Positions 35,125-40,831 of a DNA stretch of 40,831 nucleotides are shown here, piece after piece (positions within the stretch are counted from its first letter, which is position 1; every line of letters begins with the position of its first letter). The notes beneath the pieces were generated by a model that was given only the letters and a program-made list of their open reading frames with translations, ran no database searches and was not told the DNA's origin. Origin of the DNA: Casimicrobiaceae bacterium. Its GTDB lineage: Bacteria > Pseudomonadota > Gammaproteobacteria > Burkholderiales > Casimicrobiaceae. The position numbers were made by a program, and so were the translations under genes. Where the stretch lies: positions 1 through 40,831 of the forward strand of contig JANWWI010000018.1 of assembly GCA_025056355.1 (NCBI GenBank), given 5' to 3'.

Positions 35125-37955
35125 GCCGGTGATGGAGCTCGCGCGGGAAGATCGAGCGAACGCGCGACCTCGACGACCTCGAAAATTTCGAGTCGATCGC
35201 CTTCTCGGATATCGCTGAAGTTCTTGAGTGAAAGACCACACTCGAAATTGGCCTTGACCTCCCGGACGTCATCCTTGAAGCGCTTCAGGGAGTCGATCTC
35301 CCCGCTCCAGACCACTACGTTGTCGCGCAACAGCCGCACCGAGGCGCTTCGCCGCACGACACCCTCAACGACGTAGCAACCCGCCACCACACCGACTTTC
35401 GGAATCCGAAACACCTGGCGAATCTCCGCGAGCCCAATCACGTTTTCCTTGCGTTCCGGTGCGAGCATGCCGGCCAAAATCGCCCGCAGATCGTCGACGG
35501 CCTGGTAGATGACGTCATAGTAGCGAATGTCTACGCCTTCGCTTTCGGCGAGCTTGCGCGCCGCCGCGTCTGCCCGCACGTTGAAGCCGATCACCATGGC
35601 TTTGGAAGCCACCGCGAGGTTGATGTCGCTTTCGTTGATGCCCCCGACGCCGCTGTGGACGATCTGTACCCGCACCTCTTCCGTCGAGAGCTTGCTCAGT
35701 GCATGCGCGAGTCCTTCGTACGAGCCCTGCACATCCGATTTGATGATGAGCGATAGGGAGCGCACGGTGTCCGCCTCGTTCATTTGAGCGAACGCCAATT
35801 CGCGCTTGGCTGCCTGTTGCTTGGCCAGTTTGACATCGCGGAACTTGCCCTGCCGGAACAGGGCGATCTCCCTGGCTTTGCGTTCATCTCCCAGCGTAAT
35901 GAGATCGTCCCCCGCGTTTGGCACATCGGACAGGCCGAGAATTTCGACCGGTAGCGACGGCGTGGCCTCGGCCACGGAGCGACCGTTTTCATCGCTCATC
36001 GCGCGCACGCGACCCCAGACAGAACCGACCAGCACGACATCGCCGCGTTTGAGCGTGCCGCTGGTCACAATGACCGTTGCGACCGGACCACGTCCCCTAT
36101 CCAGGCGCGCCTCGATGACCAGCCCCCGAGCAGGTGCTTTGACCGGCGCCTTGAGTTCCAGGACCTCGGCTTGCAACAAAATGCTGTCGAGCAAGTCGTC
36201 GATGCCCTGCCCCGTCAAAGCCGAGACCGGCACAAACATCGTGTCTCCGCCATACTCTTCGGGGACGACGCCCTCCGCGACAAGTTCTTGCTTGACCCGC
36301 TCGACGTTGATTCCTGGCTTGTCGATCTTGTTGACCGCGACAATGATAGGAACCTTGGCCGCTCGCGCATGAGCAATTGCCTCGCGCGTTTGAGGCATAA
36401 CGCCGTCGTCAGCAGCCACGACAAGCACCACGATATCGGTCACTTTCGCCCCGCGTGCCCGCATGGCCGTAAAGGCTTCATGACCCGGCGTGTCGAGAAA
36501 CGTAATGACTCCCTTGGGTGTGGTCACGTGATAGGCCCCGATGTGCTGAGTGATGCCTCCGGCCTCTGCGCTTGCAACGCGCGTGCGACGGATGTGGTCG
36601 AGCAAGGTTGTCTTGCCGTGATCCACGTGACCCATGATGGTCACGACGGGCGGACGTGGAACCGCCTCGGCCTGCAGCGCCTGGTCCATTTGCTCGCTCA
36701 GCGCCGCGTCCGGATCGTCCGGCTTTGCGGGGATCGCGGTCCGGCCCATTTCCTCTACGAGGATCATGGCCGTCTCCTGATCAAGCACCTGGTTGATGGT
36801 GACCATCTGGCCCATGTTCATCATGGCCTTGATCAACTCGGCGGCCTTAATCGACATCTTGTGCGCCAATTCGCCGACCGTGATCGTTTCGGGAACGACG
36901 ATTTCGCGGGGAAGCGCATCTTGCGTCAACGACGACTGCTGTGACGAGCGTCCTTCTTGGTTGCGCTTAGGCCCGGCCCGACCCCGCGGCGCAGACTTCC
37001 AGCCGACCCCCTCATCGACCACCTCGCGCGTCTTGAGCACCCGTTTGCGCGCCACGTCCTCCTGCCACACGGCAGTTTTCTTCTCGGCTGCTTTTGTGGA
37101 GCCGGCGCGGGGCGCCGGGGCGGGGGCGGGCTTCGCCACCGCGGGTTTGTTGGGCCGATGCAGCGTCGTTTCGCTCGGAACCGGCTTGGGCTTTGGCTTA
37201 GGTGTGTAATCGACTCGAACGCCCACCCGAGGGCGCGGCGCTGAATCCCCCGGCGCCCCCCCGGCACCGGGAGGCACCACCAACGCGCTTTGAGGCGCCG
37301 CAGGCGCTAGCGCCTTGGCATCTGGCTTCGGTACGGGAGCTACATCCGGTGGCACTTCCGCAACCGGCGGCGGCGGGGGCGAAGGCGTTGCCTTCGCCTG
37401 CCGATCGTTTTTCGTCTCAGCCGGCTCGGAAGGCTCGGTCGGCTCGGGCGTCTTGGTCGCTCGTGCACGACGGGCCTGCTGGCTTTGCAACTGCGCCTCG
37501 CGTAGGCGTGCCGCGCGCTCCGCTTCAAGTGCCCGCGCCCGCTCCTCTTCGGGCGTCAAAATCGATGGTCGAGCAGCCGCCGGCGTCTCGGTCGGTTTCG
37601 CGACTTCCTGATCGGGCTTTGTGACAGGCTCCGGGGTCTCTTCCGGCGTGCGCGCCACCAAAACGCGCTTTTTGCGCACCTCAACCTGCACGGTGCGCGA
37701 ACGCCCCGTTGCATCAGCCGTACGCAGTTCGGTGGTTGAACGGCGCGTGAGCGTGATCCGCTTGGCCCCAGCTGTTTCCTCGGAACCGTGTTGGCGCTTG
37801 AGGTAGTTGAGCAGTTTGGCCTTGTCCGAAGCAGATAACAGCGCATCGAGGCCTTCCGCGCGAACACCGGCCGCCGCAAGCTGCGCAAGCAAGGCTTGCG
37901 GCTCGATGTTGAGCTCAGCTGCGAACTCCGAGACGGTCGTTTTCGTGATTGCCAA
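35121..37955 (-). CDS. infB: Translation initiation factor IF-2
   Basis: This GTPase places initiator tRNA on the 30S subunit. It has 944 residues. The N-terminal IF2N domain ([20 protein letters not shown], about 13-32) is followed by a long Pro/Ala/Lys/Glu-rich linker (about 90-330). The G domain has G1 GHVDHGKTT (442-450), DTPGHEAF and NKIDKP. Domains II to IV end at about residue 940. The start is a TTG with GGGAGGG seven bases upstream. It follows nusA by 15 bases and overlaps rbfA by four. Confidence 0.97.
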   Translation of the reverse strand: MAITKTTVSEFAAELNIEPQALLAQLAAAGVRAEGLDALLSASDKAKLLNYLKRQHGSEETAGAKRITLTRRSTTELRTADATGRSRTVQVEVRKKRVLVARTPEETPEPVTKPDQEVAKPTETPAAARPSILTPEEERARALEAERAARLREAQLQSQQARRARATKTPEPTEPSEPAETKNDRQAKATPSPPPPPVAEVPPDVAPVPKPDAKALAPAAPQSALVVPPGAGGAPGDSAPRPRVGVRVDYTPKPKPKPVPSETTLHRPNKPAVAKPAPAPAPRAGSTKAAEKKTAVWQEDVARKRVLKTREVVDEGVGWKSAPRGRAGPKRNQEGRSSQQSSLTQDALPREIVVPETITVGELAHKMSIKAAELIKAMMNMGQMVTINQVLDQETAMILVEEMGRTAIPAKPDDPDAALSEQMDQALQAEAVPRPPVVTIMGHVDHGKTTLLDHIRRTRVASAEAGGITQHIGAYHVTTPKGVITFLDTPGHEAFTAMRARGAKVTDIVVLVVAADDGVMPQTREAIAHARAAKVPIIVAVNKIDKPGINVERVKQELVAEGVVPEEYGGDTMFVPVSALTGQGIDDLLDSILLQAEVLELKAPVKAPARGLVIEARLDRGRGPVATVIVTSGTLKRGDVVLVGSVWGRVRAMSDENGRSVAEATPSLPVEILGLSDVPNAGDDLITLGDERKAREIALFRQGKFRDVKLAKQQAAKRELAFAQMNEADTVRSLSLIIKSDVQGSYEGLAHALSKLSTEEVRVQIVHSGVGGINESDINLAVASKAMVIGFNVRADAAARKLAESEGVDIRYYDVIYQAVDDLRAILAGMLAPERKENVIGLAEIRQVFRIPKVGVVAGCYVVEGVVRRSASVRLLRDNVVVWSGEIDSLKRFKDDVREVKANFECGLSLKNFSDIREGDRLEIFEVVEVARSLDLPARAPSPA

Positions 37956-37970
37956 GAAACACCCTCCCCG

Positions 37971-39533
37971 TCACGCCCCAGCGAACCACGGCTCACGTGC
38001 CTTCGCGATCAGTTGCGTGGCCGCCTTCAATTCCGCACGCCCCATGCGCTGACGTTCCTCATCAGTGAGATCGGCAAAGCCATTCTCAATGAGCTGACGC
38101 GCTCGCTCCTCAGGAAAAAGTTGAATCGCGCACAGCTCATCCGCGGCCAAATCCGCAAGCGCATCGCGTGTTGTGATGTTGAACCTCGCCAGCTTGAGCA
38201 GCAAATCCGTGTCCACGCCCTCGAGTGTCTTCAGGTCGTCGGAGGCTTTCTCGAGCGCCTCTTCTCGAGCAATTTCCTCGGTCAAGGCGGCGTTACGAGC
38301 GCGCGTGCGCAACTCGTTGACCGTTTCTTCGTCGAACGCTTCGATGCGCTGCAATTCGGCGATCGGCACATAGGCAATCTCTTCGACGGTGGAAAAGCCC
38401 TCGTCGACCAAGATTTGAGCCACCTCCTCATCGACATCGAGCTGCGTCATGAACAGCGTCCGAATCCGCTCCGCCTCGGCCTCCGCACGTTTGGCCGATT
38501 GTTCTTCACTCATGAGGTTGAGCTGCCAACCCGTGAGCTCCGATGCAAGACGCACATTTTGACCGCCCTTGCCGATCGCCAGCGCCAGGTTGTCTTCGTT
38601 GACCACCACGTCCATCGAATGTTTTTCTTCGTCGACCACGATGCTGACGATCTGCGCCGGTGCCAGGGCGTTGATGACAAACTGAGCCGGATCGGGCGAC
38701 CAGAGGACGATGTCAACACGTTCGCCGGCCAATTCATTGCTCACCGCATTGACGCGTGAGCCGCGCATGCCAATGCACGTGCCTTGGGGATCGAGTCGCG
38801 GATCGTTCGAGCGAACCGCAATCTTCGCGCGCAAGCCCGGATCGCGAGCCACTGCCTTGATCTCAACAACCCCTTCTTCAATCTCTGGCACTTCGAGTTC
38901 GAATAGCGCCGCGAGAAACTGCGGCGCCGTGCGAGACAGGATCAGCTGCGGTCCGCGCGCCTCTCGATCGACACGCAGCACATAGGCCCGTACCCGGTCC
39001 CCGATGCGGAAGTTTTCCTTCGGGATCAACTGGTCGCGCGGGATGATCCCTTCGACGCGCCCCGATTCGACGATCACGTTGCCACGATCGATACGGCGAA
39101 CGGTCCCCGTGACAAGCTTGTCGTTGCGCGCAAGAAACTCTTCCAGGATCTGCTCGCGCTCGGCCTCACGAATCTTTTGCAGGATGACTTGCTTGGCCGC
39201 TTGCGCGCCAATCCGTCCGAATGGGATGGGTTCTAGCGCTTCTTCGATATAGTCGCCGAGCTGTTTGGTCGGATCGATTTCGTGCGCCTCACGCAGCATC
39301 ATCTGGTAATCCGGATCGACGAAATCCTCATCCGGGACGATCAGCCAACGACGAAACGACTTGTAGTCTCCAGTGTTTCGGTCAATCTCGACGCGGATGT
39401 CCACGCGTTCCTTATGTAGCCGGCGAGTGGCTGAAGCGAGAGCCGATTCGAGCGCCTGAAAGACCAACTCTTTATCAACGCCTTTTTCGCGCGCTAAAGC
39501 GTCAGCCAAAACCAGAATGTCGCGGTTCATCAT
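37971..39533 (-). CDS. nusA: Transcription termination/antitermination factor NusA
   Basis: NusA binds RNA polymerase and nascent RNA in pausing, termination and rRNA antitermination. The product is 520 residues from the ATG at 39533. The N-terminal domain (about 1-125) is followed by S1 ([20 protein letters not shown]), two KH domains ([18 protein letters not shown] and [20 protein letters not shown]) and two C-terminal helix-hairpin-helix acidic repeats (about 370-500), as in proteobacteria. The ATG overlaps the rimP stop (TGATG), with GAGGAG five bases before it; the next ATG (39530) is also possible. Confidence 0.97.
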   Translation of the reverse strand: MMNRDILVLADALAREKGVDKELVFQALESALASATRRLHKERVDIRVEIDRNTGDYKSFRRWLIVPDEDFVDPDYQMMLREAHEIDPTKQLGDYIEEALEPIPFGRIGAQAAKQVILQKIREAEREQILEEFLARNDKLVTGTVRRIDRGNVIVESGRVEGIIPRDQLIPKENFRIGDRVRAYVLRVDREARGPQLILSRTAPQFLAALFELEVPEIEEGVVEIKAVARDPGLRAKIAVRSNDPRLDPQGTCIGMRGSRVNAVSNELAGERVDIVLWSPDPAQFVINALAPAQIVSIVVDEEKHSMDVVVNEDNLALAIGKGGQNVRLASELTGWQLNLMSEEQSAKRAEAEAERIRTLFMTQLDVDEEVAQILVDEGFSTVEEIAYVPIAELQRIEAFDEETVNELRTRARNAALTEEIAREEALEKASDDLKTLEGVDTDLLLKLARFNITTRDALADLAADELCAIQLFPEERARQLIENGFADLTDEERQRMGRAELKAATQLIAKAREPWFAGA

Positions 39534-40003
39534 CAAAACTCCTCAAACTGAGGCACGATGCGTGCGCGTCGAACACAAGCCAGCGGGATGCGTTGCTCCT
39601 GCTCTCCGCGCTCATCCGTGCGCACGCGAATCATGTCGCCGTCGAGACCCAGCAAATACCCTGTCAAATGGCGCCGCCCCTCGAAAGGCCGTTCGAAGCT
39701 CAAGCGAACCATTTGGCCTGCAAAGCGTTGGTAGTGTTCGGCCTTGGTCAACGCTCGATCCATACCCGGCGTCGACACCTCCAGGTGCTCGTAGGGCACC
39801 GCTGCGGCCTCAAGCGCATCGAGTAGATGTTCGGTCACCCGCGCGCAGTCGTCAATGCCCACAAGTGTCTGGCCCGTCGTGCTTTCCGGCCGATCGATGA
39901 ACACCCGCCAAAGAGCCCGCGCCTTGACAAACTCGGCCTCGATGAGCTCGTAGCCCAGGCGTTCGACTGTCTCGGCAATGACCCGTTCTGCCAAGGTACC
40001 CAC
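39533..40003 (-). CDS. rimP: Ribosome maturation factor RimP
   Basis: RimP acts in 30S subunit assembly and is the usual first gene before nusA-infB. From the GTG at 40003 ([21 protein letters not shown]) it has 156 residues, normal for the family. [26 protein letters not shown] and [15 protein letters not shown] are typical. The GTG comes directly after the T-run of the tRNA-Phe terminator, with no ribosome site. The reading frame extends further upstream through terminator and tRNA, but that part cannot be coding. A TTG at 39994 is an alternative. It overlaps nusA by one base. Confidence 0.93.
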   Translation of the reverse strand: MGTLAERVIAETVERLGYELIEAEFVKARALWRVFIDRPESTTGQTLVGIDDCARVTEHLLDALEAAAVPYEHLEVSTPGMDRALTKAEHYQRFAGQMVRLSFERPFEGRRHLTGYLLGLDGDMIRVRTDERGEQEQRIPLACVRRARIVPQFEEF

Positions 40004-40027
40004 AAAAAAAAATGGGCAAGAGCCCAT
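40004..40027 (-). terminator. Rho-independent terminator after tRNA-Phe, abutting rimP
   Basis: On the minus strand ATGGGC-TCTT-GCCCAT is followed by eight or nine T residues and then the rimP GTG. This is a strong intrinsic terminator 42 bases after the tRNA end. It would strongly reduce read-through into the rimP-nusA-infB operon unless antitermination occurs. Confidence 0.9.
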
Positions 40028-40069
40028 TTCCTGTTCTGTCAGCGCGGCCTTGAGGCCGCTCCCAAGGAA

Positions 40070-40145
<76 letters not shown>

Positions 40146-40448
40146 GAAGCGATAAGTGTATCAGCGCTTCTCTGTTGCGCTTTCGCATCTGTCGCAATCG
40201 CCGCAGACGGGTTTCGTCGCAGCTCTCAAGCAGTCTGGCCCTCCGAGGGTGTGCCCCCCTCGGAAGCAGAAAGTTTCAACCCTTGCGTCTCGACGTGCCG
40301 CCGACAGCGTGGGAAGCGCTGCTTACGAGGAGCGATCGCTTTGTTGCGCGCTCGCCCGCGACTTGCCGACCGACGTGCGAGCTCGCGTCGCTTGCCTTAG
40401 CGAGCTCATCGCAGAAGGAGCAGAGGCTGCCTCGATGGGAATTGGAAG
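40146..40448. other. Spacer between 5S rRNA and tRNA-Phe
   Basis: These 303 bases contain no gene that I recognise; frames open on either strand give no family-like protein. A seven-base GC hairpin (CCGAGGG/CCCTCGG, 40243-40263) lies mid-way without a T-run and could end rRNA transcription. A candidate tRNA-Phe promoter is at its left end. Confidence 0.5.
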
Positions 40449-40563
40449 CTTGACGCTGACCTACTTTCGCGAGCGGGTTTGCTCACTATCATTGGCGCTG
40501 AACCGTTTCACGGTCCTGTTCGGGATGGGAAGGGGTGGTTCCGGTTCGCTATGGGCGTCAAGC
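40449..40563 (-). rRNA. rrf: 5S ribosomal RNA
   Basis: The minus strand shows the closing stem GCTTGACGC / GCGTCAAGC. The conserved CCATCCCGAACAGGACCGTG, GTGAAACGGTTCAGCGCC, ATGATAGTG and GAAAGTAGGTCA segments of betaproteobacterial 5S RNA follow in order. Length is about 115. It belongs to the rRNA operon whose 23S end is at the window edge. Confidence 0.95.
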
Positions 40564-40724
40564 GTAAAACGGGTGATTAAACGGGTGATGAGGTGGTTGT
40601 CTTGTTGTGGTTGTTGGAAGAAGTGCCAGGCTTAGCTGTTGTGTGAGCTGCAGCTTTAGCTTGGTTGGGTTGGGATTGTGGGTTGTTTTTTAGGCTTAGG
40701 TGTTTTGGGTACTCACACGTTATA
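40564..40724 (-). other. 23S-5S internal transcribed spacer
   Basis: This is a 161-base AT-richer spacer between the 23S 3' end and 5S RNA. It is transcribed as part of the rRNA precursor. No tRNA lies in it. Confidence 0.8.
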
Positions 40725-40831
40725 GGATCAAGCCTCACGAGCCATTAGTACGGATTAGCTCAAGCGGTTGCCCGCCTTCCACACTCCGCCTATCAACGTC
40801 CTGGTCTAGAACGGCTCTTTAGGGGGCTTGA
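40725..40831 (-). rRNA. rrl: 23S ribosomal RNA, 3' end only
   Basis: The minus strand reads the conserved end of 23S RNA: CCTAAAGAGCCGTTCTAGAC, GACGTTGATAGGCGGAGTG and CGTACTAATGGCTCG, then GAGGCTTGATCC as the likely 3' end. The rest lies beyond the window. Confidence 0.93.

Overview
The window is a high-GC chromosomal segment of a betaproteobacterium. The assignment rests on gene order: Mth938-like gene / alaC-hom-thrC, ribBX-ribH-nusB, rimP-nusA-infB-rbfA-truB, and glnE beside a yhdP-type giant AsmA-like gene. A betaproteobacterial-looking 5S rRNA supports it. Nothing in the sequence fixes the genus. Most of the window is housekeeping chromosome with dense, often overlapping genes. Accessory material is limited to an IS3-type end at the left edge and a loose, partly decayed stretch at about 18.1-20.6 kb.

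Left part (1-8.8 kb). A truncated IS3-family element ends at 554, about 70 bases before the start of fumarylacetoacetase (last step of tyrosine/homogentisate breakdown). That gene is followed by a quinone-oxidoreductase-like gene and an EamA permease. A convergent CBS-domain gene follows. Then come a two-component pair (membrane PAS histidine kinase and FixJ/LuxR-type regulator), thioredoxin reductase and an Smr-domain protein.

Middle (8.8-25.6 kb). A 1,396-residue YhdP-like protein and glnE diverge from a 90-base region carrying two -10-like boxes, each 6-7 bases from its start codon. Next are an exported protein of unknown function, a TDT/SLAC1-type transporter on the other strand, and a loose region with coding remnants, two candidate micro-genes, a second exported protein and two copies of a GGCCCGAAGGGCC-type intergenic repeat. 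After this come a methionine-type aminotransferase and a four-gene ABC importer (PhnD/PhnC/PhnE/PhnE type; phosphonate, phosphite or selenate-like oxyanion).

Right part (25.5-40.8 kb). tRNA-Arg(ACG) is followed by the convergent-looking but same-strand run alaC, hom-thrC-orphan ABC ATPase, i.e. amino-acid synthesis from aspartate to threonine. Then come an Mth938-like gene with tRNA-Arg(CCT) on the plus strand, and ribBX-ribH-nusB. The large translation/transcription operon rimP-nusA-infB-rbfA-truB follows, preceded by tRNA-Phe with a strong terminator. At the right edge are 5S rRNA and the 3' end of 23S rRNA. From 20.6 kb to the end nearly everything is read from the minus strand, in the direction of the rRNA operon.

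I found no clear new multi-gene system. The most interesting items are regulatory: apparent leaderless promoters, a structured alaC leader, a perfect palindrome in front of ribBX, a terminator abutting the rimP start codon, and CTGA-spaced elements in front of trxB and hom.
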